Source of the DNA: Ruegeria sp. ANG-S4
GTDB lineage: Bacteria; Pseudomonadota; Alphaproteobacteria; Rhodobacterales; Rhodobacteraceae
Length of the DNA stretch: 64,000 nt
Reading direction: 5' to 3'
NCBI RefSeq assembly: GCF_000814005.1
Contig: NZ_JWLK01000001.1
Location: forward strand, 248,001 to 312,000
Positions 52,828 through 62,051 of this stretch are shown here, piece after piece. Within the stretch, counting starts at the first letter, position 1; every line of letters begins with the position of its first letter. The position numbers were made by a program, and so were the translations under genes. The notes under the pieces are model-generated. The model did not search any database. It had not been told where the DNA came from and was given only the letters and a program-made list of their open reading frames with translations.

Positions 52828-53821
52828 GGCGTGAGACGACATAGTCGGCCAGATCTCGAAGCAACGACCGGATTTCATGATCCGGCACCTTGTCCAGCGT
52901 CGATTTCGCCTTTGCGGCCCACTCAAACGCGTCATCGCGTGTTGCCTGAAGCGTTCGGTACTTGTTCATCAAGGACAACGCATGATCCAGATCGCCGTCT
53001 TCCTGACGACCCTTCCCGATCGTACGCTCCCAGAATGCGTGTTCTTCGGGGGTCGCCTGCGCGATGGCCTTTATGACCGGCAGAGTGAGTTTGCGTTCGC
53101 GGAAATCGTCACCGACGTTTTTGCCCGTGGTCTTGCTGTCGCCCTGATAATCCAGCAGGTCATCGGCAATCTGGAACGCAACCCCTAGCGCATCACCGTA
53201 TTCAAACAGCGCCCGGACCAAAGGTTCTGGTGCGCCTGCAATGACCGCGCCCACCTCGGTTGCGGCTGAAAACAAGGCCGCTGTTTTTCCGCGCACCACC
53301 TGAAGGTAGATGCCCTCGTCTGTTCCCAGATCGGTCGCTGCCGTCATTTGCAGCACTTCGCCCTCGGCAATCGTGGCCGATGCGTTGGCGAGGATATCGA
53401 GAACACGCAATGACCCGGTCTCGACCATCAACTGAAAACTGCGGGAAAACAGGTAGTCACCAACAAGAACGCTGGATTTGTTGTCCCAAAGCAGGTTTGC
53501 CGTTGGACGCCCGCGCCTTTGGGCGCTTTCGTCGACCACATCGTCGTGCAACAGCGTGGCGGTGTGAATGAATTCGACCGTCGCAGCCAACCTGACGTCG
53601 TGATCGCCCTGATAATCAAACAAACGCGCCGTTGCCAACGTGAGCATCGGACGCAGGCGTTTGCCGCCGGCTTCGACAAGGTGCGCCGTTACCTCGGGGA
53701 TTCGCGGTGCATGGTCGGATGCCATGCGCGTCTGGATAAGCGTATTGACGGCCTCCATCTCGGTGGCGAGAATTTCTGCCAGCCGTTCGTGAGGCTTTGA
53801 GATTGCGCTGACTGTCATCAC
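52820..53821 (-). CDS. ispB: Polyprenyl diphosphate synthase (octa-/decaprenyl)
   Basis: Makes the long isoprenoid side chain of ubiquinone. The 333 residues contain both aspartate-rich motifs, LLHDDVVDESAQRRGRPT and FQIADDLLDYQGDSKT. Chain length (eight or ten isoprene units) cannot be read off; ubiquinone-10 is usual in this group. ATGs at 53821 and 53818 are both possible starts. Confidence 0.93.
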   Translation of the reverse strand: MMTVSAISKPHERLAEILATEMEAVNTLIQTRMASDHAPRIPEVTAHLVEAGGKRLRPMLTLATARLFDYQGDHDVRLAATVEFIHTATLLHDDVVDESAQRRGRPTANLLWDNKSSVLVGDYLFSRSFQLMVETGSLRVLDILANASATIAEGEVLQMTAATDLGTDEGIYLQVVRGKTAALFSAATEVGAVIAGAPEPLVRALFEYGDALGVAFQIADDLLDYQGDSKTTGKNVGDDFRERKLTLPVIKAIAQATPEEHAFWERTIGKGRQEDGDLDHALSLMNKYRTLQATRDDAFEWAAKAKSTLDKVPDHEIRSLLRDLADYVVSRLN

Positions 53822-53874
53822 ACTCCTGACACAAGGCTCGACTTCCGCCTCACCTTGCCCTTACATCCATCCCC

Positions 53875-54090
53875 ATGAAAGAACTATTGCGCAGTACCGA
53901 TCCGACAATCCTGGCCTTTGCATCCGCCCTTCTTGAGGGCGAGGATATAGACTGCTTTCAGATGGACGTAAATATGAGCATCCTCGAAGGCGGCATAGGA
54001 ATCTTCCCGCGTCGTCTGATGGTGCGTGCCGACGATCTAACCCGCGCGGAACGCGTGATGCGGGACAATGAAATTCCGCTGGGGCGATGA
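53875..54090 (+). CDS. DUF2007-domain protein
   Basis: A 71-residue protein of the DUF2007 (putative signal-transducing, PII-like fold) family: MKELLRSTDPTILAFASALL at the start and RRLMVRADDLTRAERVM at the end. It overlaps the methyltransferase gene by four bases and is divergent from the polyprenyl synthase. Function unknown. Confidence 0.88.
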   Translation: MKELLRSTDPTILAFASALLEGEDIDCFQMDVNMSILEGGIGIFPRRLMVRADDLTRAERVMRDNEIPLGR

Positions 54091-54860
54091 CGCGTTTTCC
54101 TGACAGTGATCTGACCTGTAATGATTTTCTGGGTGGCCGCGTACGTCTGTGGCAACCGCGGGCAGGCTATCGCGCTGGCGTAGACCCTGTGCTGCTGGCC
54201 GCGTCAGTTCAGGCGCGGGGACAGCAATCCGTGTTGGAGCTTGGTTGCGGCGCAGGGGCAGCGATCCTGTGCCTTATGGCCAGGGTACCCGGGTTACAGG
54301 CCGCCGGGGTCGAGTTGCAGATGGAATACGCAGAACTGGCGCGCAGAAACGCTGCAGAGAATGGGGAAACACTGACTGTGGTCGAGGCCAACCTGACAGA
54401 TCTGCCCGCCGACCTAAAACAACAGCAATTCGATCACGTTCTTGCCAACCCGCCTTATTATCTGGCCGGTGCCCACAGCCCTGCAATGGATCAGGGGCGC
54501 AGGCTTGCCCTGGGTGAGCAGACAGATTTGGTTGATTGGGTCGATGTCGCCGCCCGACGGTTGGCACCGCGCGGCTATTTTCACATGATCCAAAAAGCTG
54601 ACCGTTTGCCTGACCTTTTGGCAGCCTGTTCCGGCCGCCTCGGGTCCGTCGAAGTTCTGCCATTGGCCCCGCGTGCGAACCGTCCGGCAGAATTGGTGAT
54701 TCTGCGTGCGCGAAAGGGCGGTCGTGCGGCCTTTCGTCTTTTGGCACCTGTCGTTTTGCATCAAGGTTCGCGGCACGAACACGACGGAGACAGCTATACC
54801 GCCGAGGTTTCGCAGGTGCTGCGTGATGGTGCCCCGCTTGGTGGTTTTTCCACCAGCTAG
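54087..54860 (+). CDS. TrmN6-like SAM-dependent methyltransferase
   Basis: A 257-residue class I methyltransferase. The SAM loop is VLELGCGAGAAILCLMAR and the catalytic motif NPPYY marks N6-adenine or similar amino methylation. It resembles the enzyme that methylates A37 of tRNA1-Val in enterics. It overlaps the DUF2007 gene by four bases. Confidence 0.88.
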   Translation: MTRFPDSDLTCNDFLGGRVRLWQPRAGYRAGVDPVLLAASVQARGQQSVLELGCGAGAAILCLMARVPGLQAAGVELQMEYAELARRNAAENGETLTVVEANLTDLPADLKQQQFDHVLANPPYYLAGAHSPAMDQGRRLALGEQTDLVDWVDVAARRLAPRGYFHMIQKADRLPDLLAACSGRLGSVEVLPLAPRANRPAELVILRARKGGRAAFRLLAPVVLHQGSRHEHDGDSYTAEVSQVLRDGAPLGGFSTS

Positions 54861-54980
54861 GCAAAGACTGGCCGAGTTTGTCGGATTTGTAACAGATTCT
54901 GTGCGTCTGCGGCGTGACAGGGTGGAAACGATGTGGTCAAATTCCTACGTGACATATCACAACACACAAGGAGGATCGCC

Positions 54981-55145
54981 ATGAGCGTGAGCGCACATCT
55001 GACGGAACTGAAGAAGAAACACGAAAGTCTCGGTCTCCAAGTGGAAGAAGCCCAACGCTCGCCAGGTATCGACGATCTCCATATCGCCCAACTCAAGAAA
55101 CAAAAGCTAAAGCTCAAGGAAGAGATTGAGCGACTTTCAAACTAA
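54981..55145 (+). CDS. YdcH family (DUF465) protein
   Basis: A 54-residue helical protein (SVSAHLTELKKKHESLGLQV, then LHIAQLKKQKLKLKEEIERL), predicted to form a short coiled-coil hairpin. An ideal AGGAGG precedes the ATG. Function unknown. It converges with the EamA gene with a four-base overlap. Confidence 0.9.
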   Translation: MSVSAHLTELKKKHESLGLQVEEAQRSPGIDDLHIAQLKKQKLKLKEEIERLSN

Positions 55146-56008
55146 GACCGAAGGCTGGCGCGCGCCGCAATCGCGGCCCCGCCGGTCACAAGCAAGGCCG
55201 CGATCGCAAGACCCCAGGATGGAGCAGCGATCCCGGCCACAACCAGCGCCAGTGTAGACAGCAGAGGGGCCGCGTAACTGGCAGTGCCCAAAATCTGGAT
55301 GTCACCGCGTTTCACCCCGATGTCCCAGACATAAAAGGCCAGTCCGACAGGCCCTAACCCAAGGGCCAGGACGGAAGTCCAGCCTAGTACGCTGTTGGGT
55401 AAGACCGTTTCCTCAACCGCAAAGTGCAACACCCAGGACGCGATGGCAGTCAGAATGCAAAACACCGCAACCGAACTGGTCGGGACATCCCCCAGCCGTC
55501 GGGACAAAACGGAATAGCCCGACCAGGTTAACGCACAAAGCAGCGCCAGACCGTAACCCGGCAGATGCTGGGCCTGAAATCCGGCGCTGCCGCCGCCGCC
55601 GATGATGACGGCAGCGCCTGCAAAACCCAAGCACGCACCCAAAAGATGGCCAAGGCGCAAGGTTTCACCCGGCAGCAAGCCGGAAAACAGCACGATCAGC
55701 AAAGGCCAGAGATAGGCGATCAGTCCCGCTTCGGCGGCGGGTGCCATTCGCAGCGCGGAAAAATACAGGGCGTGGTAGCCAAATAAGCCGATCGCGCCAA
55801 ACAGGTACGTCATCCACGAGACCTGGCGGAGGTGTCGCAATCCCCCCGTCGCGAAGACCCAGATCAGGCCCAGCGAACCGCCGATGGAAAAGCAGATCGC
55901 GTTCAAAAGCAAGGGCGGTGTCGGAACCGATCCAACCGTGAACAGCGCGAGAAGCGACCAAAGCAATACCGCGACAAACCCAATTGCCGTCGCGCCCATT
56001 TTTGTCAT
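55142..56008 (-). CDS. EamA/DMT family transporter
   Basis: A 288-residue inner-membrane protein of ten helices formed by two EamA repeats (GAIGLFGYHALYFSALRMAP in the first; ILGTASYAAPLLSTLALVVA in the second). Such proteins export small metabolites. It is preceded by a LysR regulator gene on the same strand six bases upstream, so the regulator is probably co-transcribed. Confidence 0.9.
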   Translation of the reverse strand: MTKMGATAIGFVAVLLWSLLALFTVGSVPTPPLLLNAICFSIGGSLGLIWVFATGGLRHLRQVSWMTYLFGAIGLFGYHALYFSALRMAPAAEAGLIAYLWPLLIVLFSGLLPGETLRLGHLLGACLGFAGAAVIIGGGGSAGFQAQHLPGYGLALLCALTWSGYSVLSRRLGDVPTSSVAVFCILTAIASWVLHFAVEETVLPNSVLGWTSVLALGLGPVGLAFYVWDIGVKRGDIQILGTASYAAPLLSTLALVVAGIAAPSWGLAIAALLVTGGAAIAARASLRS

Positions 56009-56014
56009 CGGGAA

Positions 56015-56953
56015 TCAAACCTCTTCGACCGGAATAATTTCGAATTCATCCGAGATATGCGCGGTCTTTTCAATCTCTGTCAGAAACCAATCTCTGAAGG
56101 CTGCGATCTGCGGTCGCGTCTCGGCGCCACGCAGGCACAGGAACCGAAACCGGGCTTGGGATTCAATTGCAACCTTGAAGCGGGCAACCAAACGACCCTC
56201 GGTCAGGTCTTTGATGATCATTGCCCGACGGCCCAACACCGCTCCGACACCTGCAACTGCCGCATCAATCGCATGATCGGCGTTGGAAAAATGTGCCCCA
56301 TGCGAGGGCGTAAAGTCCACTCCGACCGCCCGGAACCAAGTGGGCCAATCACTGGGCGGTTGCAGATAAGCAATCGAGTCGTCGAATATCAGCGGCGCAT
56401 CCCGCAGACTGTCCGGGGTTGGGAACTGTTCAGCAAGCTCGGGCGTCATAACCGGAGTCAGCCATTCCTTGCGCACCGGTATGGAATACAAGCCATCGTC
56501 GTCGCCGTAACCGAACCGGATGGCCACATCGACGTCGTCCCGTTCAAGGTCCATGTTGCGCAGCGTGGCAGAGAACTTCAGGTCGATCTCCGGATGCGCA
56601 CGTGCGAACTCGTAAAGCCGCGGTGCCAGCCATTTTGCCGTCAGTGCGGGGCCTGCGGTGACAGTCAGGCTTGTGTCGTTGCCCTGTCTGCGCGCCGCCT
56701 GCCAGGCGGCCTGCAGGGCGGCAAACCCTTCGGCCGCACCGGGAGCCAAAGCCCGCCCTGCTTCGGTCAGTTCCACCGCTCGGTTGAGGCGGCGGAACAG
56801 CGGGCGGCCCAGATGCTCCTCCAGTGATTTTATCTGAAAGGACAATGCGGCGGGTGTCACGTGCAACTCTTCGGCCGCTTTGGCAAACGACATGTGCCGG
56901 GCGGCGGCATCAAACGCCCGAAGCGCCGTTAAAGGGGGGAGGTAATCACTCAT
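56015..56953 (-). CDS. LysR family transcriptional regulator, GcvA-like
   Basis: A 312-residue regulator. The winged helix-turn-helix (SDYLPPLTALRAFDAAARHM, then SFAKAAEELHVTPAALSFQI) is followed by the LysR substrate-binding domain (about 95-300). The GcvA branch often controls amino-acid or antibiotic resistance genes; here the co-directional EamA exporter and the divergent small gene are the likely targets (inference). Confidence 0.9.
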   Translation of the reverse strand: MSDYLPPLTALRAFDAAARHMSFAKAAEELHVTPAALSFQIKSLEEHLGRPLFRRLNRAVELTEAGRALAPGAAEGFAALQAAWQAARRQGNDTSLTVTAGPALTAKWLAPRLYEFARAHPEIDLKFSATLRNMDLERDDVDVAIRFGYGDDDGLYSIPVRKEWLTPVMTPELAEQFPTPDSLRDAPLIFDDSIAYLQPPSDWPTWFRAVGVDFTPSHGAHFSNADHAIDAAVAGVGAVLGRRAMIIKDLTEGRLVARFKVAIESQARFRFLCLRGAETRPQIAAFRDWFLTEIEKTAHISDEFEIIPVEEV

Positions 56954-57057
56954 TTACGCACAAGTTTTTCTTAACTGAAATCCGCAGAAAGCTCGTTTGT
57001 CTGATAGTTTGATAGGTCACATACTGAATGAAAGTCAAACAAAGCTGAACTGAAAGG

Positions 57058-57177
57058 ATGACTGCCATGATCGAAATGACGACCAACCCCGCAGCGGTAC
57101 GTGCCTTTCGCCGCGCCCATGCCGAACGCAGCCGGGTAATCGTGCGGTTGTTTAGCAGGCTGTTCGGTTCCCGCTGA
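57058..57177 (+). CDS. Small basic protein of 39 residues
   Basis: ATG at 57058 with AAAGG just ahead opens a 39-residue frame: MTAMIEMTTNPAAVRAFRRA followed by HAERSRVIVRLFSRLFGSR. The C-terminal half is an amphipathic, arginine-rich helix resembling the ends of small DUF1127-type (YjiS-like) proteins of alphaproteobacteria, though the match is loose. It is divergent from the LysR gene and ends 31 bases before a bidirectional terminator. Confidence 0.5.
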   Translation: MTAMIEMTTNPAAVRAFRRAHAERSRVIVRLFSRLFGSR

Positions 57178-57208
57178 GCGCAGCGCGCGCGTTCTTACGG
57201 GATAAGAA

Positions 57209-57236
57209 ACGGGCTGGTCGAAACAGACCAGCCCGT
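57209..57236. terminator. Bidirectional terminator between the small gene and phaB
   Basis: An 11-base perfect stem ACGGGCTGGTC / GACCAGCCCGT with a six-base loop. On the minus strand it follows phaB by 22 bases and runs into TTTCTTAT; on the plus strand the tail is CCATTCTTTG. Confidence 0.75.
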
Positions 57237-57258
57237 CCATTCTTTGTAAGCGACACGA

Positions 57259-57981
57259 TCAGACGAAGAACTGCGCCCCGTTGGCCGAAATGGTCGACCC
57301 ATTGATGAACTGAGAGTCGTCGGAGGCCAGGAACGCAACGCAGCGCGCGATTTCTTCCGGCTCGCCCAGACGGCCCGCAGGGATTTGACCAATGATGGAT
57401 TCCCGCACTTTTTCCGGCACCGCCATGACCATCTCGGTCGCGATATAACCCGGGCAGATTGCGTTGGCCGTGATGCCGGCGCGTGCGCCTTCCTGCGCAA
57501 GCGATTTAACGATGCCCAAATCGCCAGCTTTTGTTGCGGCATAATTCACTTGTGCAAACTGGCCTTTCTGACCGTTGATCGAACTGATGACGATGACACG
57601 GCCAAACTTACGTTCGCGCATGCCGGACCAGACCGGGTGGACGGTGTTGAACACGCCAGTGAGGTTCGTATCGATCACCTGATGCCATTGTTCGGGCGTC
57701 ATCTTGTGAAACGGCGCGTCGCGGGTGATACCGGCGTTCGCGACCACGATGTCAATTGGCCCTACTTCGGCTTCGACCTTTTCGATGCCGGCTTTGGATT
57801 CGTCGTAATCGGCAACGTTCCACTTGTATGTGGCGATGCCGGTTTCCTCGGTGAACTTTGCCGCCGCTTCGTCGTTTCCGGCGTAGGTGGCGGCAACGTT
57901 GTACCCTTCGGCCTTAAGCGCCTTTGAAATTGCTGCGCCAATCCCGCGAGAACCGCCGGTGACGAGTGCTGTACGTGCCAT
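57259..57981 (-). CDS. phaB: Acetoacetyl-CoA reductase
   Basis: NADPH-dependent reduction of acetoacetyl-CoA to (R)-3-hydroxybutyryl-CoA for PHB. The 240-residue short-chain reductase has the cofactor loop TGGSRGIG, NAGITRDAPFHKM and the catalytic set around S134, Tyr147 and Lys151. GGAGGAG precedes the ATG. It is on the same strand as phaA, separated by a small secreted protein gene. Confidence 0.96.
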   Translation of the reverse strand: MARTALVTGGSRGIGAAISKALKAEGYNVAATYAGNDEAAAKFTEETGIATYKWNVADYDESKAGIEKVEAEVGPIDIVVANAGITRDAPFHKMTPEQWHQVIDTNLTGVFNTVHPVWSGMRERKFGRVIVISSINGQKGQFAQVNYAATKAGDLGIVKSLAQEGARAGITANAICPGYIATEMVMAVPEKVRESIIGQIPAGRLGEPEEIARCVAFLASDDSQFINGSTISANGAQFFV

Positions 57982-58034
57982 TCTGGACTCCTCCAATTTT
58001 AATCATCTTGGTAATGCTGTTACTATTTCATGAC

Positions 58035-58061
58035 TCTGGGCGCAATATTGTTGCGCCCAGA
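58035..58061. other. Stem-loop in the phaB leader
   Basis: An 11-base perfect stem TCTGGGCGCAA / TTGCGCCCAGA with a five-base loop, between the small secreted protein gene and phaB. There is no T tract on either side in the required position, so it may stabilise or process the mRNA, or form an attenuator, rather than terminate. Confidence 0.45.
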
Positions 58062-58218
58062 AAGATTCGCGTCGCCAATTTCCACGATACGTGTGCTTTT
58101 AAGGCAATGTAAGTCCACGATCTTTTCCCAATGCGCGGCAATAGTCTATCCAGTCCTTGTTCTCGTTCAACAGAAGTGGTCGACCAAAGCGCCCGTCCCA
58201 CTTTTCGAGCAGCCGTGT

Positions 58219-58485
58219 CTACTCGGACTGAACGTATTTGTATGGGTCGGGCACGTTTTCCTGTGTGGCCTGCGAACGGGCCTCCACAACGAATAACGCC
58301 GCACTGGCAAGTGCGGCGTCGATCGTTGTCTGGTCTTTGTTTCGGCGTGTGCCGAGCTCGGCAAGTTCAGTAAAGATGACGCTGCACTCCGTCAGGCTCG
58401 TTGAAATCGGCTGACGGTTCTGTGCGTGTGCGGCTCCTGCAAGTCCAATCGCAAGAGCCGCTGCAAGATTGAGCCGAGCGGACAC
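58219..58485 (-). CDS. Small secreted protein between phaA and phaB
   Basis: About 88 residues from a GTG start just after the phaA stop: signal peptide ARLNLAAALAIGLAGAAHAQ, then a mature chain of about 67 residues with one cysteine (LTECSVIFTELAELGTRRNK). A longer reading begins inside phaA and hides the signal peptide. I do not recognise the family. It follows phaA by eight bases and precedes phaB by about 240 bases. Confidence 0.55.
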   Translation of the reverse strand: MSARLNLAAALAIGLAGAAHAQNRQPISTSLTECSVIFTELAELGTRRNKDQTTIDAALASAALFVVEARSQATQENVPDPYKYVQSE

Positions 58486-58493
58486 GCTCGGGG

Positions 58494-59669
58494 TCAGTCG
58501 CGTTCGACGCAGAGGGCAACGCCCATGCCGCCGCCGATGCACAAGGTCGCAAGACCTTTCTTTGCATCACGGCGCTTCATCTCGAACAACAGTGTGTTCA
58601 ATACACGGCAGCCGGATGCGCCGATCGGGTGTCCGATCGCAATTGCGCCACCGTTGACGTTCACGATCGAAGGATCCCAACCCATGTCCTTGTTCACAGC
58701 GCAGGCCTGCGCGGCAAATGCTTCGTTGGCTTCGACCAGATCCAGATCGTCAACCGACCAACCCGCTTTTTCCAACGCCTTGCGCGATGCGTAAATCGGG
58801 CCAACGCCCATGATCGACGGGTCCAGACCTGCAGTCGCGTAGGATGCGATCCGGGCCAAAGGCTCAATCCCGCGCTTTTCGGCGTTTTCTGCCGACATCA
58901 GCAGGGTGGCAGCCGCGCCGTCATTCAAGCCTGATGCATTGGCTGCCGTAACCGAACCTTCCTTGGTAAAGGCTGGGCGCAGCTTGGCCATGGCTTCCAT
59001 CGTGGCCCCGTGGCGGATGTATTCGTCCTTGTCCATCACGATGTCGCCCTTGCGGGTCTTGATGGTGAAGGGCACGATTTCATCTTCGAATTTGCCGGCC
59101 TTTTGCGCTTCTTCGGCTTTGTTCTGCGACGCAACGGCGAACTCGTCCTGCATATCGCGGCTGATCTGCCATTTTTCGGCGACGTTTTCGGCGGTCTGAC
59201 CCATGTGATACCCGTTGAAGGCATCCCACAGTCCATCGCGGATCATGGTGTCGATGTACTTCATGTCACCCATTTTGTGACCGGCGCGCAGGGCGGCGGC
59301 ATGGGGGGACAGGGTCATGTTCTCTTGTCCACCGGCCGCGACAATCTCGGCATCACCCAGCTGGATATGTTGTGCGCCCAGAGCAACCGCCCGAAGACCC
59401 GAACCACAAACCTGATTGATGCCCCACGCCGCGCTTTCCTGCGGCAGACCGGCATTGATATGCGCCTGACGCGCAGGGTTCTGGCCTTGGGCAGCGGTCA
59501 GGACCTGGCCCATGATGGTTTCGCTTACCTCGCCTTTGTCGACCCCGGCGCGATCTACGACCGCTTCAAGAACGGCGGCACCCAGATCATGTGCGGGGGT
59601 GTTCGCAAAAGAACCACTGAAACTGCCGACACCGGTGCGCGCAGCGGATGCGATTACTACGTTCGTCAT
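58494..59669 (-). CDS. phaA: Acetyl-CoA C-acetyltransferase (beta-ketothiolase)
   Basis: Condenses two acetyl-CoA to acetoacetyl-CoA, the first step of PHB synthesis. The 391 residues match the family; the acyl-binding Cys88 is in NQVCGSGL, His347 in GHPIGASG and the second cysteine Cys377 in LCIGGGMG. It heads the phaA - small gene - phaB group on the minus strand. The PHB synthase is not in the window. Confidence 0.97.
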   Translation of the reverse strand: MTNVVIASAARTGVGSFSGSFANTPAHDLGAAVLEAVVDRAGVDKGEVSETIMGQVLTAAQGQNPARQAHINAGLPQESAAWGINQVCGSGLRAVALGAQHIQLGDAEIVAAGGQENMTLSPHAAALRAGHKMGDMKYIDTMIRDGLWDAFNGYHMGQTAENVAEKWQISRDMQDEFAVASQNKAEEAQKAGKFEDEIVPFTIKTRKGDIVMDKDEYIRHGATMEAMAKLRPAFTKEGSVTAANASGLNDGAAATLLMSAENAEKRGIEPLARIASYATAGLDPSIMGVGPIYASRKALEKAGWSVDDLDLVEANEAFAAQACAVNKDMGWDPSIVNVNGGAIAIGHPIGASGCRVLNTLLFEMKRRDAKKGLATLCIGGGMGVALCVERD

Positions 59670-59860
59670 ATAGTCAATCCTTTACCGTCATGGACCAGCC
59701 GGGGCTCGGGTGGCTCAAATGCACCCTCGGCGTTTGTGGAACAAAAGCGCCAACGATCCCTGCTGTTGTGTGCCCCGGAATACCCCAAGGCTGCACGTGC
59801 AGCAATGGACAGCTTGTCTCAGCGTCAAGTTTGGCAAAGTGTCGCGCCCGCTGGTTCTGG

Positions 59861-60694
59861 TTAACTTGCGGTTTTGACGTCGTTTTCCCCAACCCAGGGC
59901 GGCGTGACCGAAGGCGCGCCGAACAGGAAGCCTTGCAGACAGTCCACACCGTTGGCGACCAGAAACTCGGCATCTTCCTTGGTTTCGACCGATTCGGCGG
60001 TAACGAGGATCTCGAACTCACGCGCGACGGCAATCAGAGCCCGAATAAGCGCCTGATTGTCCGAGTTTTGACTGATACCGCGCACGAATTGCCCGTCGAT
60101 CTTTGCGGCGTCAAAAAGAAACTCTCTGAAATGTCGAAAACTGAAATTGCTGGCTCCGAAATCGTCCAGCGCGAAGGCAATCCCGCGAGCCTGCTGTCGG
60201 TCCATGAAATCCGTGACAAGTTCCGGAACCTGCATCGCGGAACTTTCCGAGATTTCGAGAATCAACCTTTCGCCCAAAGTGCTGTCTTTTTTCAGGAACC
60301 GATCCAGAACGCGGGACCATCGGGCGTAGCCGATGGATCGGGCGGACATGTTGATGGACAGACGAATATCGGGATTCTGGCGCAGGGTGCGCAAGCCTTT
60401 TTCAAGCGCGATGCAATCCAAATCCCGCCCGATCGGGCTGCTTTCCACCTGTGGCATGAACTCACGCGCCGGAATGACGCGGCCCGTTTCGTCCAGAACG
60501 CGAATGAAACCTTCGTAGAACGCCACGTGATAAGGTGGCCGCGCTTGCATTACGGGCTGAAATGCCAGTTTGCATTGTTTGTGTTTGACGGCCTCGGCCG
60601 CCATTTGCACCACCGAGCGATCCCGCGCTGTGACCGCCGCGTTCAGCGGGCTGTCCGATCCTTCGGGCAGGTCATTTATTTGTTTGTCCCGCAT
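59861..60694 (-). CDS. EAL-domain protein (cyclic-di-GMP phosphodiesterase-like)
   Basis: A 277-residue stand-alone EAL domain without GGDEF or membrane helices. The signature EAL reads Glu61-Gly-Phe (YEGFIR); the metal ligands Asn115 (SINMSA), Glu147 and Glu150 (LEISES), Asp177-Asp178 (ALDDFG), Lys198 and Glu234 are all present, but the loop-6 motif that follows DDFG is ASNFSF rather than GTGYSS. It may be active or only bind the nucleotide. The start is the ATG giving MRDKQINDLPEG; a TTG upstream is not needed. Confidence 0.88.
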   Translation of the reverse strand: MRDKQINDLPEGSDSPLNAAVTARDRSVVQMAAEAVKHKQCKLAFQPVMQARPPYHVAFYEGFIRVLDETGRVIPAREFMPQVESSPIGRDLDCIALEKGLRTLRQNPDIRLSINMSARSIGYARWSRVLDRFLKKDSTLGERLILEISESSAMQVPELVTDFMDRQQARGIAFALDDFGASNFSFRHFREFLFDAAKIDGQFVRGISQNSDNQALIRALIAVAREFEILVTAESVETKEDAEFLVANGVDCLQGFLFGAPSVTPPWVGENDVKTAS

Positions 60695-60797
60695 GGAACA
60701 CCGTTTGCTGTGCCTGTTCCAGCACAGTGTCGGGTCAAACAAGTGAATCCGCGGTTAAAGCCGCCCAAGAAATATCGGGTGTCCAGCCGTGCTGAGA

Positions 60798-60989
60798 TCA
60801 GCGTGTCGATTGCCACGCGCGTGTGACCGAAGCCGCGGCTCCGAACAGCGCCCCAAGCAAACCGATCAACATCAGGGAAAACCCAAATGCCAGAAGGGCG
60901 GCGGGCACCTCGGGGTTCAGTGCAGTCAGCATTGTGAGAATAAGACCGGACAGGCCGGCTGCGGTGAAAAGTGTCGTCAGGCGTGTCAT
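60798..60989 (-). CDS. Small two-helix membrane protein
   Basis: A 63-residue hydrophobic protein with two helices (TTLFTAAGLSGLILTMLTAL and PAALLAFGFSLMLIGLLGAL). The ribosome-binding site is poor and the family is unknown, so the call rests on the clean membrane pattern and the position just upstream of the EAL gene on the same strand. Confidence 0.5.
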   Translation of the reverse strand: MTRLTTLFTAAGLSGLILTMLTALNPEVPAALLAFGFSLMLIGLLGALFGAAASVTRAWQSTR

Positions 60990-61070
60990 ATCAATGCGAT
61001 ACTCTTAAATCGAAACATCGCTCTGATATGGCGCTTGGGCCGTGATATTCAATGCCTTGCAGTCGCGCGT

Positions 61071-62051
61071 CTACAGTTTTCGGATCCTTTCTGCCCGCGT
61101 ATTGGGCGGAACTGTGCCGAATTGCTCGAATCCGGGCGTTCCGCGATCTTCGGGATGACGAACAAGGTGTTTGGCCTTGATTTGAACAGAGTTGTCCCGG
61201 CTTCCGTCATGGCTGTATCCGGGCGGAGCGAAGCAATATGCCAAGCGTTCACGCCAGGTCAGGCCTGGCTGTGTCGCGTCGCGCCAGATTGCCACCCATT
61301 CGTGAAAGGCAACACGCAGCGGATTGAATGTGCCGATATTGTGCACCAGCCCATAGTCAACGCGATCCTCGTCCTGCTCGGGCACAAATGTGCCGAACAG
61401 CTTGTCCCAGATGATGAAAACGCCCGCATAGTTGCAATCCAGATAGCGGGCGTTGCGCCCATGATGGGCGCGGTGGTGGCTGGGGGTGTTCATCACGGCT
61501 TCGAACCAGCGGGGCATTTTGCCGATGGCCTCGGTGTGAATCCAGAACTGATAGATCAGGTTCAGGCCGCCGACAAACAGCACCATTGCGGGATGAAAAC
61601 CCAGCAGGATCAGGGGCGCGCGTACAACCATCATGAAGGTGAATGTATAGGTCCAAGTCTGCCGCAACGCTGTCGTCAGGTTATAGTGCTGCGAGCTGTG
61701 GTGATTGACGTGACTGGCCCAGACCCAGCGGATGCGATGACCAAACCGATGCACCCAATAGTAGCGGAAGTCATCGAGGACAAAGCACAAGATAATGACC
61801 GGGATCGAAGTGCCCAGATTCAGTGGCGTGATCTGCCAAAGCCACATGAAGAACGCATAGGCAATAAAGCCCAGCAGAAAGCCCGAGGCGATATTGCCCG
61901 CGCCCATGATCAGCGACGTGACGGCATCCCTTGTTTCGTAACGCCCGCCGCGTCCTTTGACTGCAATCCAAAGAAACTCAGCCAGAATCGCGGCGATAAA
62001 GAAAGGCACGGCCCATTGCACCGCATCAGGGAAACTCACGTTGTCAGTCAT
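61071..62051 (-). CDS. Sterol desaturase family membrane protein
   Basis: A 326-residue fatty-acid-hydroxylase-superfamily protein with about four helices and the three histidine boxes of a di-iron centre: HRFGH, HVNHH and HRAHH, with LGFHPAMVLFVGGLNLIY between. It probably hydroxylates or desaturates a lipid; the substrate is unknown. The chosen ATG overlaps the upstream gene by four bases; a longer reading would run through that gene. Confidence 0.9.
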   Translation of the reverse strand: MTDNVSFPDAVQWAVPFFIAAILAEFLWIAVKGRGGRYETRDAVTSLIMGAGNIASGFLLGFIAYAFFMWLWQITPLNLGTSIPVIILCFVLDDFRYYWVHRFGHRIRWVWASHVNHHSSQHYNLTTALRQTWTYTFTFMMVVRAPLILLGFHPAMVLFVGGLNLIYQFWIHTEAIGKMPRWFEAVMNTPSHHRAHHGRNARYLDCNYAGVFIIWDKLFGTFVPEQDEDRVDYGLVHNIGTFNPLRVAFHEWVAIWRDATQPGLTWRERLAYCFAPPGYSHDGSRDNSVQIKAKHLVRHPEDRGTPGFEQFGTVPPNTRAERIRKL

